Below are positions 1 to 7,477 of a stretch of DNA of 7,477 bases, one piece after another. Where the stretch lies: positions 1 through 7,477 of the forward strand of contig PHCL01000060.1 in NCBI GenBank assembly GCA_002842195.1, written 5' to 3'. The stretch is from Betaproteobacteria bacterium HGW-Betaproteobacteria-20. GTDB taxonomy: Bacteria; Pseudomonadota; Gammaproteobacteria; Burkholderiales; Methylophilaceae. The notes beneath the pieces are model-generated. The model had not been told where the DNA came from, searched no databases, and saw only the letters and a list, made by a program, of their open reading frames with translations. Positions within the stretch are counted from its first letter, which is position 1. Each line of letters begins with the position of its first letter. Made by a program: the position numbers and the translations under genes.

Positions 1-1872
<1,872 letters not shown>

Positions 1873-1905
1873 TTAACTGTTCTTGAATATTAAATGAATA
1901 GCGAA

Positions 1906-1911
1906 ATTATA
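1906..1911 (-). promoter_or_regulatory. Probable -10 box of the leuS promoter
   Basis: The minus strand reads a perfect TATAAT 36 bases before the leuS ATG. The predicted transcript would start near 1899 and have a leader of about 30 bases. No good -35 hexamer is seen at 16-18 base spacing (CAACAA or similar), so the promoter may be weak at -35 or depend on other contacts. The assignment is inference from position and the consensus -10. Confidence 0.5.
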
Positions 1912-1968
1912 CCGTGAAGCGTTTGGTTTTGTTGGATTGTTGAGTTAGGGCTAGTTTTTAAGTCAGAT

Positions 1969-1992
1969 AAGTTGAGGTTATTTAATCAACTT
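1969..1992. repeat. Inverted repeat between the GNAT gene and leuS
   Basis: AAGTTGA (1969-1975) and TCAACTT (1986-1992) are exact 7-base inverted arms around a 10-base AT-rich loop. It lies downstream of the minus-strand GNAT gene and upstream of leuS. Neither strand has a T-run directly after the stem, so it is not a convincing intrinsic terminator. It could be a weak hairpin or a binding site, or chance in AT-rich DNA. Confidence 0.35.
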
Positions 1993-2119
1993 GCTGGGAG
2001 GTTTTCTGATTTTCCTGAACATTGCTTCATATAATGGACTGATTTGGGCACTCTTCATAACCGGTCAATCAGGCGTGTGCGGTCGGGGTGTGCGATGAAA
2101 TTAAGCGCGTTGGTTCGAT

Positions 2120-3286
2120 TCAGATATCGTCAAGCTGCCGTTCGTAAACGCGATAGCGTTTGTAAGCGTGTCCACCAATTGATTCGATGATATTACGCAT
2201 CCCGGCGTTGTCTTCCAGTATCCAGGATAGCTCGATTTTTTTTGCGCCTAAGCTGTGCAAACGCATCCGCACTGCATCAATCACTTGAAATGCAAGTCCA
2301 GGTCCGAGCCGCGTGCGCTGGAATTTGCGTCTAACGCCCATCAGTGGTACACGGGCCGTGCTGGGATAGCGCACTTTGAGGCGCCACAGGAGCTTCAGCC
2401 AGCCAGTTGGGAATAGCTTGCCGCCAAGTCCTTGAATCGCTTCATTGATGTTAGGTACAGCAACAATGAAGGCGGCAGCCTCACCGTCTACTTCGGCAAT
2501 CTGGATCAATTCCGAGTCAACAAGAAGGCGAAGGTTCTTGCCAAGTTCATGGAACTCAGCAACAGTGAACGGCACGAAACCCCAGTTTTCCGCCCAGGCG
2601 TCGTTAAAGATGTCGCGTAACAGAGAAATTTCTTCATCGAAACGTTTTCGGTCTAACGGTCGCACCTTTACGCGATGTGCGGACGCAGCAACCAGCCTTT
2701 GCATTATCTGAGGGGCTTCGAAATTTGGAGCAATCATATACGCAAGTGCGTCCACTGCTTTGTGGTATCCACACTGTTCAATGCGTCTACCGTAATATGG
2801 CATGGCATGCCCCATCATAAATACTGGCGGCGTGTCAAAGCCGTTAACCAGCAATCCCATTTCTTCGTTAATTGAAAGGTTGAATGGTCCGCGGACACAA
2901 CGTATGCCTTTGTCGCGTAACCATTGTTCGGCGGTACTGATTAGTGCTGCAAAAGTTTCTTCTTCATCTTCGGCATCCAGCATTCCGAATAATCCAGTCG
3001 CGTCGTTAAATCGCTCCAGATGCAATGTGTCAATTTGGGCGCTAATTCTCCCCACTGGCTGTTTTCCACGCCAGGCAATCCACGCCTGCCACTGAGCGTG
3101 CTGGAAATATGGGTTACTCTTTGCTGAGAGGTGCATGCGGCGCTCGATGAATAGCGGCGAAATCCAATTTGGGTCGGACTTAAAAATAAGATTAGGAATA
3201 CGGATAAATTGATCTAAATCCGCTTTTCCAGTGACGGGAACAATATGTAGCGAAAAGGCTATGTTAGAGGTAGAGATTGTAGTCAT
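2120..3286 (-). CDS. GNAT-fold N-acyltransferase of the YghO / bacterial ceramide synthase (bCerS) type
   Basis: This 388-residue protein is full length for the YghO-like family (about 390). It opens with an SLHIVPVTGKADLDQFIRIP segment and a DPNWISPL stretch near 38-45, as family members do. The central region has GPFNLSINEEMGLLVNGF (133-150) and PPVFMMGHAMPYY (153-165). The C-terminal part is GNAT-like, with SWILEDNAGMRNIIESIGG at 354-372 resembling the acyl-donor-binding motif of GNAT enzymes. No signal peptide or membrane segment is seen, so a cytoplasmic or membrane-associated protein is expected. Family knowledge: the Caulobacter relative N-acylates 3-ketosphinganine to give 3-ketoceramide. 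Divergent placement beside an acyl-ACP synthetase, ACP and SPT-like operon supports that role here. The ATG at 3286 is chosen because an in-frame TAA lies 12 bases upstream; its ribosome site is poor. Family is confident; the ceramide role is inferred. A generic N-acetyltransferase is the alternative. Confidence 0.8.
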   Translation of the reverse strand: MTTISTSNIAFSLHIVPVTGKADLDQFIRIPNLIFKSDPNWISPLFIERRMHLSAKSNPYFQHAQWQAWIAWRGKQPVGRISAQIDTLHLERFNDATGLFGMLDAEDEEETFAALISTAEQWLRDKGIRCVRGPFNLSINEEMGLLVNGFDTPPVFMMGHAMPYYGRRIEQCGYHKAVDALAYMIAPNFEAPQIMQRLVAASAHRVKVRPLDRKRFDEEISLLRDIFNDAWAENWGFVPFTVAEFHELGKNLRLLVDSELIQIAEVDGEAAAFIVAVPNINEAIQGLGGKLFPTGWLKLLWRLKVRYPSTARVPLMGVRRKFQRTRLGPGLAFQVIDAVRMRLHSLGAKKIELSWILEDNAGMRNIIESIGGHAYKRYRVYERQLDDI

Positions 3287-3438
3287 CGGAGTTATTTATG
3301 AGGCCGGGTAGCGCAGGCACTTGTCAATGGGTTCGCTGAATTTATCCTAAAACAATTATTTAAAATGGTGCTTGCGGTCTCACCAAGTGTTGATTTATGA
3401 TAGAAAAGTTTTTCATAACTATCCTAGATAAAGCAGTT

Positions 3439-3444
3439 TATAAT
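3439..3444 (+). promoter_or_regulatory. Candidate -10 box upstream of the palindrome
   Basis: This is a perfect TATAAT, but no good -35 hexamer sits 16-18 bases upstream. Predicted transcription would start near 3451, inside the adjacent 22-base palindrome, and would give a leader of about 400 bases before the acyl-ACP synthetase gene. The missing -35 box is typical of an activator-dependent promoter, or the match may be accidental. Confidence 0.35.
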
Positions 3445-3446
3445 TC

Positions 3447-3468
3447 GTTGGTAGCGGCCGCTACCAAC
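3447..3468. promoter_or_regulatory. Perfect 22-base palindrome, candidate operator
   Basis: The half-site GTTGGTAGCGG is followed by its exact reverse complement, with no mismatch and no spacer, and it contains the 8-base core GCGGCCGC. It begins two bases after a TATAAT box, so a bound dimer would cover the predicted start of transcription, the usual place for a TetR-like or similar repressor. It is GC-rich within AT-rich DNA. No T-run follows on either side, which argues against a terminator. The binding protein is unknown and no regulator gene is present in the window. Confidence 0.6.
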
Positions 3469-3765
3469 ATCATGGCGACACTGAACACAGTATATAGCAA
3501 AAAACTAACCCGTGCCTTGCGTTGATAATTTCGCTTTCCACAGGAATCTATTGTAAGTTTTTGGCGTGCTACACGTCAAATGTAGCGTGAAGGTGCGAAA
3601 TTCGCGTACAGCCAATTGGCGCTAATTAGGATGTCGGTCAAGGTTAATTGACTTTAAAATAAAAGACGTTATGGCTTGAAGCGAATAACAGGGTAATGGC
3701 GGAAATTTCACATAAAATACTACCTAACCTATTGCAAATTATGATGTTTTTGTAGGGTAATCGAC

Positions 3766-3771
3766 TATAAT
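3766..3771 (+). promoter_or_regulatory. Candidate -10 box of the ceramide operon promoter
   Basis: A perfect TATAAT lies 83 bases before the acyl-ACP synthetase start, giving a predicted start near 3778 and a leader of about 75 bases. It is the best-placed promoter element for the operon. The -35 position has only a poor match (ATGTTT or GATGTT), so an activator may be needed. Inference from consensus and distance. Confidence 0.4.
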
Positions 3772-3796
3772 TATGTCTCATATGATTATGCCTCAT
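3770..3796. repeat. Direct repeat pair ATTATGYCTCAT at the operon promoter
   Basis: ATTATGTCTCAT (3770-3781) and ATTATGCCTCAT (3785-3796) match at 11 of 12 positions and are separated by ATG, for a 15-base period. The first copy overlaps the end of the TATAAT box and both lie across the predicted transcription start. Tandem sites like this can bind a regulator, but a chance tandem duplication in AT-rich DNA is equally possible. Confidence 0.4.
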
Positions 3797-3843
3797 TGTA
3801 GTGTTAAGTTTTAGTCTGCACGCACCGGTAGATATTCATTAAT

Positions 3844-3848
3844 AAGGA
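3844..3848 (+). promoter_or_regulatory. Ribosome binding site that favours a TTG start
   Basis: AAGGA ends 6 bases before the TTG at 3855 but 15 bases before the in-frame ATG at 3864. The spacing favours the TTG start for the acyl-ACP synthetase gene. Confidence 0.55.
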
Positions 3849-3854
3849 TGCAAA

Positions 3855-5669
3855 TTGAACCTAATGACAGATATTAAAATTTCTATGATGCCAACCCCGA
3901 CGAAAAATTCGTTGCCGTTGCGTCTTGCGGATTTCGTCACTTTGGCAGCAGCATTAGACTATGCTGCTGAAGGGGAGACTGGCGCAAACTTCTATTCGGG
4001 TAGAGGTAAGTTGACAGCAGTGCTACCATACCGAGAGCTGCGTCAGCAGGCTTTGATGCTAGCGCGACGTCTATTATCCCTTTCTCTGGAACGAGGCGCG
4101 CGTGTTGCTATTGTGGCAGAAACCAATCCGGACTTCCTGCGCTTCTTTTTCGCTTGTCAATATGCTGGACTGGTACCCGTGGCGTTGCCAGCTGTGGTCA
4201 ATATTGGGGGGCATGCGGCCTACGTTGGCAAGTTGCGTGGTTTGCTGCAGGGCTGTCGTGCCTCAGTAGCGATGGCATCGGACCAGTTTTTGCCGTTCCT
4301 GAGTGAAGCGGCTGAAGGCGTCGACTTAACCTTCCTGGGAACGCCTGCTGAATTCGATAAGTTGCCAGAACAAAATGTCGAGTTGCAGTGTAGCGGTCCC
4401 ACTGAAATAGCCTATCTGCAATACACATCCGGTAGTACTGGCTTCCCCCGTGGCGTGATGATTACGCAGCAAACCGTGCTTGCCAACTTAGCTGGTACGG
4501 CTAGCCATGGTGGCATTAGTATGCAGGCTGATGACCGCTGTGTGTCCTGGCTGCCGTTTTACCATGACATGGGGCTTGTAGGTTGTCTGCTAACTCTCAT
4601 AGCTACGCAGCGCTCAATTGACTACCTTGACACACGCGACTTTGCTATGCGTCCGCGGCGCTGGCTCGAATTAATGAGCAGCACTAGGGCAACCATTTCA
4701 TTCAGTCCGCCATTTGGTTACGCGTTATGTGCGCGTCGTGTCAGTGCTGAAGATGTCGCTCAGTATGACCTGAGCGCATGGCGCGTTGCAGGTATCGGCG
4801 CCGAACCAATCCGCGCTGAACTTACTGATCGCTTTGCCAAGCTATTAGCTCCGGCTGGCTTTAGTCCCGATGCCTTTGTGCCGTGCTATGGTATGGCAGA
4901 AAGCTCGCTGGCAATCAGCTTTTCGCCGTTAGGAAAAGGTGTTATGGTCGATTGGATTGATGCTGATGAGCTTGCGGAAAATATGCGCGCGAAACCAGTG
5001 GGTGCAGGGAAGGGTAGTGGTTTTGTGCGTTGCGGCACGCCGCTGCCTGGGCATGAGATTGTCATTCGAGATGAGCACGGAAATACGCTACCAGACCTTC
5101 ATGTAGGCAGAATAAATGTGCGTGGACCTAGTGTGATGTCTGGGTATTTTGAGTTGCCTGAGCAAACGCGGTTGGCGCTCTCGCCAGATGGTTGGCTGGA
5201 CACGGGCGATCTTGGCTACTTGGTTGATGGCAGTATTGTTGTGACTGGCCGGCACAAAGACATGCTTATCATCAACGGTCGTAATATTTGGCCGCAAGAT
5301 ATCGAAAGTATTGCCGAGCGGCAGCCAGAATTGCGGTCGTTAGATGCATCGGCGTTTTGCGTGCCAGGTGCAGATTATGAAGAGGTCGCGGTAATGGTTG
5401 TGCAATGCAATATCAATAATCCGGCTGAGAGTCACCAACTGACTCAGCGGTTACATCGCGAAATACATGAGGAGCTAGGTATTAATTGCTTGATTGAGCT
5501 TGTGCCGCGGCATACGTTGCCGCGCACGTCTTCTGGAAAATTGTCACGGTCTGCAGCGCGAGCGGATTACCTGCTCAGGCAGAAAAATGAAAAGACTCGT
5601 GTTGCCGTGGAAGTTGCTTCAGAAGCTGAGCTCTCATCTCAACCGGAAAAAATGCTGGCACATGGTTGA
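3855..5669 (+). CDS. Fatty-acyl-AMP ligase / acyl-ACP synthetase of the ceramide operon
   Basis: Adenylate-forming enzyme of 604 residues that activates a free fatty acid with ATP to acyl-AMP and, by context, passes it to the ACP encoded two genes downstream. Motifs seen: ATP-binding YTSGSTGFPRG at 190-200; WLPFYHDMGLVG, typical of fatty-acyl-AMP ligases rather than acyl-CoA ligases; YGMAE at 345-349; TGDLGY from 450 with the ribose-binding aspartate D452; GRHKD with R466; and LPRTSSGK ending in the catalytic lysine K562. Length suits a stand-alone ligase with no fused carrier domain. The start is taken as TTG on ribosome-site spacing; ATGs at 3864 and 3885 are alternatives. It is the first gene of the operon, 19 bases ahead of the reductase gene. 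Caulobacter has an equivalent acyl-ACP synthetase required for ceramide. The chain length used cannot be read; an acyl-CoA ligase role is less likely. Confidence 0.88.
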   Translation: MNLMTDIKISMMPTPTKNSLPLRLADFVTLAAALDYAAEGETGANFYSGRGKLTAVLPYRELRQQALMLARRLLSLSLERGARVAIVAETNPDFLRFFFACQYAGLVPVALPAVVNIGGHAAYVGKLRGLLQGCRASVAMASDQFLPFLSEAAEGVDLTFLGTPAEFDKLPEQNVELQCSGPTEIAYLQYTSGSTGFPRGVMITQQTVLANLAGTASHGGISMQADDRCVSWLPFYHDMGLVGCLLTLIATQRSIDYLDTRDFAMRPRRWLELMSSTRATISFSPPFGYALCARRVSAEDVAQYDLSAWRVAGIGAEPIRAELTDRFAKLLAPAGFSPDAFVPCYGMAESSLAISFSPLGKGVMVDWIDADELAENMRAKPVGAGKGSGFVRCGTPLPGHEIVIRDEHGNTLPDLHVGRINVRGPSVMSGYFELPEQTRLALSPDGWLDTGDLGYLVDGSIVVTGRHKDMLIINGRNIWPQDIESIAERQPELRSLDASAFCVPGADYEEVAVMVVQCNINNPAESHQLTQRLHREIHEELGINCLIELVPRHTLPRTSSGKLSRSAARADYLLRQKNEKTRVAVEVASEAELSSQPEKMLAHG

Positions 5670-5673
5670 TGAT

Positions 5674-5680
5674 GGGGAGG
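5674..5680 (+). promoter_or_regulatory. Strong ribosome binding site fixing the reductase start
   Basis: GGGGAGG lies 8 bases before the ATG at 5689. It selects this start over upstream in-frame candidates at 5494 (TTG) and 5662 (ATG), which would overlap the preceding gene. Confidence 0.8.
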
Positions 5681-5688
5681 CGGTTTTA

Positions 5689-6690
5689 ATGACAGCGCCT
5701 GTGGCTGGCGCCAGCACGCCGCAATTGCAAGGAAGTCCTGAGATAGCGCTGACTGGTGCAACTGGGTTCATCGGTACGACGCTTATTACACATCTGACGA
5801 ATGCCGGGTGGCGAGTGCGTGCCTTGTATCGCCCTAGAAGCGGGCGTGTTCCTCCAAACCTGCCTGGGGTGGAATGGTTTGCGGGAGATCTAAACGATGC
5901 TGCTGCGCTGAATACGCTAGTGACTGGAACCCATGCCGTAATCCATTGTGCGGGTGCAGTGCGTGGAGCCAGTCGCGCCGATTTTGATCAGGTAAATGAG
6001 GATGGAGCGCTGCGCGTCTCTCAAGCTGCAGCACGTCAGGTGCACACGCCAAGGTTTCTGTTAATATCATCGCTGGCAGCGCGCATGCCAGAACTATCAC
6101 ATTATGCTGGAAGCAAGTGGCGCGGCGAATCCGCAATCAAAGCCACAGCAGAAAATTTGCGATGGACAGTATTGCGACCACCTGCAGTGTATGGTCCTGG
6201 AGACCGCGAGTTACTTCCGCTGTTTCGTAGCATTGCCAATGGGTTTGCTCCGCTACCTGCTGGCGCAAATGGCCGATTTTCCATGATTTATGTCGAAGAC
6301 TTGGCCGTTGCAGTGGTGTGTTGGCTGACCGAAGACACTGGTTATGGTCAGACCTTTGAGTTAGATGATGGGCGCGTGGGGGGGTATAACTGGGATGCTG
6401 TACTGGAAATTGGCGGGCGAGTGCTACGCGGAGGTGCATCAGTCCGTCGCGTGCCGATTCCAATACCATTGCTGAATCTTGCCGCGTATACAAATCTTGC
6501 TGCAGCAAGGCTGTTAGGATACGCACCAATGTTGACTCCTGGTAAAGTACGAGAAATTACACACGAAGACTGGTTGTGTGATAATCGCGAATTTACGCAG
6601 GTGACTGGTTGGCAACCCGCTTTTGGGCTTGAGCAAGGACTCTCGCTCATTTTTAATAAAAATATAGCGACATTACAGGAAATTTTATGA
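5689..6690 (+). CDS. NAD(P)-dependent epimerase/dehydratase-family reductase, probable ceramide reductase (CerR-like)
   Basis: Extended short-chain dehydrogenase of 333 residues. The dinucleotide-binding glycine motif TGATGFIG is at 22-29, an HCAGAVRG strand end follows at 86-93, the catalytic serine region LLISSLAA is at 124-131, and the catalytic pair Y139 and K143 lies in YAGSK. RPPAVYGPGDRE further on is the usual substrate-side motif of this family. No membrane segment is evident. Family knowledge: in Caulobacter an enzyme of this class reduces the 3-keto group of the sphingoid base or 3-ketoceramide. Here the position between the acyl-ACP synthetase and the ACP gene points to the same step. 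The first 17 residues before the Rossmann strand are a poorly conserved-looking lead. The stop overlaps the ACP start (ATGA, 6687-6690), implying translational coupling. Sugar epimerase is the alternative by family, unlikely by context. Confidence 0.83.
   Translation: MTAPVAGASTPQLQGSPEIALTGATGFIGTTLITHLTNAGWRVRALYRPRSGRVPPNLPGVEWFAGDLNDAAALNTLVTGTHAVIHCAGAVRGASRADFDQVNEDGALRVSQAAARQVHTPRFLLISSLAARMPELSHYAGSKWRGESAIKATAENLRWTVLRPPAVYGPGDRELLPLFRSIANGFAPLPAGANGRFSMIYVEDLAVAVVCWLTEDTGYGQTFELDDGRVGGYNWDAVLEIGGRVLRGGASVRRVPIPIPLLNLAAYTNLAAARLLGYAPMLTPGKVREITHEDWLCDNREFTQVTGWQPAFGLEQGLSLIFNKNIATLQEIL
6677..6680 (+). promoter_or_regulatory. Ribosome binding site of the ACP gene
   Basis: AGGA lies 6 bases before the ATG at 6687, inside the last codons of the reductase gene. 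It supports the overlapping start. Confidence 0.6.
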
Positions 6691-6935
6691 CAGAATATCA
6701 ACAAATACTTTCCGATTTAAGTAACGAGCTGGTCTCGTTTACAAAAGGACGCTTTGAAGTTGGTGAAAACACCGAACTTGTGGGCGATCTGGATTTGGAC
6801 TCGCTTCAGATAATGGAGTTATTGCTGTTTCTTGAGGATAGCTTTGACATCTCCATTCCAGTGAGTATTTTGCCAGATGTGAAGACTGTGGGAGAGCTTG
6901 CGTTGCAGGTTGAAAAAATTATGCGTGGTGGATGA
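6687..6935 (+). CDS. Dedicated acyl carrier protein of the ceramide operon
   Basis: Small acidic carrier protein of 82 residues, a normal ACP length. DLDLDSLQIMEL carries the DSL motif with S39, the expected attachment site of 4'-phosphopantetheine, and the flanking helices (LSNELVSF near 11-18, ELLLFLEDSFDISIP after the serine) fit the ACP fold. It would be loaded by the acyl-AMP ligase two genes upstream and would hand the acyl chain to the oxoamine synthase directly downstream, or to the GNAT acyltransferase. It is not expected to be the housekeeping AcpP, since it lies away from fabD/fabG/fabF-type genes. It overlaps the reductase gene by 4 bases and the next gene by another ATGA, so the three are probably translated in a coupled way. 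Confidence 0.92.
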   Translation: MTEYQQILSDLSNELVSFTKGRFEVGENTELVGDLDLDSLQIMELLLFLEDSFDISIPVSILPDVKTVGELALQVEKIMRGG

Positions 6936-7477
6936 TGGGTATTTTTAGTAAATTTCAGGCTTTGGCCGCAACCCGTCTTGAGCTGGACGCACTGGGCATA
7001 GATCCGTTTGATGTACAGATAGAACGTATTATTTCTCCTACAGAGGGAATCATTCATGGTCAGCACACTATTCTAGCTGGCACCAATAATTACCTGGGTT
7101 TGACTTTTAATCCCGAATGTATTGCAGCGGCGCGCATGGCGTTGGAGCATGAGGGTACCGGCACCACGGGTTCACGTATGGCCAACGGTAGCTACTCAGG
7201 ACACAGAAAGCTTGAACAGGAATTAGCAACTTTTTATGGCAAACGCGACGCCATAGTATTTTCTACAGGCTATCAAGCCAATCTTGGTATGTTGGCAGCG
7301 CTTGCGGGACCAAATGACGTGGTGCTCATGGATGCAGATTGCCATGCCAGTATTTACGATGGATGCCGTCTGGGTGGAGCTGAGACCATACGCTTTCGCC
7401 ATAACAACGCGGAAGATTTGGCAAAGCGGATGCGCCGCCTCGGCGAGCGCGCCGCTGACGCCTTGATTTTAGTGGAA
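6932..7477 (+). CDS. spt: Alpha-oxoamine synthase, serine palmitoyltransferase-like (N-terminal 182 residues, runs off right edge)
   Basis: PLP-dependent enzyme expected to condense an acyl thioester with L-serine to 3-ketosphinganine, the first committed sphingolipid step, in the cytoplasm. Seen: TILAGTNNYLGLTF (46-59); TGTTGSRMANGSYSGH (76-91); IVFSTGYQANLG (108-119); and MDADCHASIYDG, in which H138 is the histidine that stacks on PLP in this family. The RFRHNNAEDLAKR stretch after it resembles known bacterial SPTs more than BioF or KBL. The PLP lysine lies beyond the window; about 400 residues are usual. Start: ATG at 6932 overlaps the ACP stop as ATGA; a second ATG at 6935 is equally possible, with only a weak GGTGG site ahead. 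The identity as SPT rather than another oxoamine synthase (for example cysteate-using enzymes) rests on these motifs plus the neighbours. Confidence 0.85.
   Translation, partial: MMGIFSKFQALAATRLELDALGIDPFDVQIERIISPTEGIIHGQHTILAGTNNYLGLTFNPECIAAARMALEHEGTGTTGSRMANGSYSGHRKLEQELATFYGKRDAIVFSTGYQANLGMLAALAGPNDVVLMDADCHASIYDGCRLGGAETIRFRHNNAEDLAKRMRRLGERAADALILVE

Larger units (their letters stand above)
3287..3854. other. 568-base divergent intergenic control region
   Basis: This AT-rich stretch separates the minus-strand GNAT gene from the plus-strand lipid operon. No believable gene is seen; the longest plus-strand small ORF examined is 17 codons (3472-3525) without a ribosome site. It holds two perfect TATAAT boxes on the plus strand, a 22-base palindrome, a 12-base direct repeat pair, a smaller 10-base palindrome GCCAATTGGC (3611-3620) and an inverted pair GCTACA/TGTAGC (3568-3573 and 3581-3586). 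No clear promoter for the GNAT gene was found on the minus strand. The length and density of symmetric sites suggest regulated divergent transcription, which is inference. Confidence 0.6.

Noticed and set aside
1969..1992. Hairpin as an intrinsic terminator for the GNAT gene
   Set aside because: The stem is only 7 bases and AT-rich, the loop is long, and no T-run follows on the minus strand.
2030..2035. Plus-strand TATAAT between leuS and the GNAT gene
   Set aside because: No -35 match was found and no plus-strand gene lies downstream until 3855, so it is probably chance in AT-rich DNA.
2075..2094. Two copies of GTGTGCG 13 bases apart
   Set aside because: They are short direct copies without an associated promoter or symmetric partner; this is expected by chance.
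2432..3095. Several plus-strand open frames of 62-97 codons opposite the GNAT gene
   Set aside because: They are antisense shadows of a well-conserved coding gene, with low-complexity serine-rich or unfamiliar products.
3472..3525. 17-codon small ORF just after the palindrome
   Set aside because: No ribosome binding site precedes it, and its length is expected by chance.
5494..5688. 65-residue N-terminal extension of the reductase frame, starting at a TTG
   Set aside because: It overlaps the end of the acyl-ACP synthetase in another frame and does not resemble the start of this family. The ATG at 5689 has a strong GGGGAGG site at 8 bases and places the Rossmann motif at the expected distance.
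5834..7066. Minus-strand frames of 60-130 codons opposite the reductase, ACP and synthase genes
   Set aside because: The plus strand carries clear family motifs in one continuous set of genes; the opposite frames show no recognisable domain.
6932..7477. Biotin-pathway BioF or Kbl as the identity of the oxoamine synthase
   Set aside because: The neighbours are lipid genes, not bio or tdh genes, and the stretch around H138 followed by RFRHNNAEDLAKR is closer to bacterial serine palmitoyltransferases.

Overview
The window looks like a Gram-negative proteobacterial chromosome, most likely a betaproteobacterium. That placement is an inference from the overall feel of the leucyl-tRNA synthetase and the moderate base composition; no search was run. 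The layout has two parts.

Part 1 is the left, minus-strand half. It holds the N-terminal 623 residues of leucyl-tRNA synthetase (leuS, 1-1869, continuing off the left edge), a 250-base gap with a probable leuS promoter, and a 388-residue GNAT-type protein (2120-3286) of the YghO / bacterial ceramide synthase (bCerS) type. A 568-base non-coding divergent region follows (3287-3854). It carries two TATAAT boxes, a perfect 22-base palindrome right behind one of them, and a pair of 12-base direct repeats right behind the other.

Part 2 is the right, plus-strand half, a tightly packed operon of four genes: a fatty-acyl-AMP ligase / acyl-ACP synthetase (3855-5669), an NAD(P)-dependent epimerase/dehydratase-type reductase (5689-6690), a dedicated acyl carrier protein (6687-6935) and the first 182 residues of a PLP-dependent alpha-oxoamine synthase that reads like serine palmitoyltransferase (6932 to the right edge). 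Junctions are 19 bases, an ATGA overlap and a second ATGA overlap.

The four operon genes plus the divergent GNAT gene are the same five functions known to make ceramide in Caulobacter: acyl-ACP synthetase, ACP, serine palmitoyltransferase, ceramide synthase and ceramide reductase. The inferred scheme is as follows. The ligase loads a fatty acid on the ACP. The synthase condenses the acyl group with serine to 3-ketosphinganine. The GNAT protein N-acylates it. The reductase reduces the 3-keto group. The window is therefore best read as a complete, compact bacterial sphingolipid (ceramide) locus beside leuS, with the synthase cut by the window edge. Assignments of individual enzymes rest on motifs and on the co-occurrence of the five families. 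Substrates and chain lengths cannot be read from the sequence.
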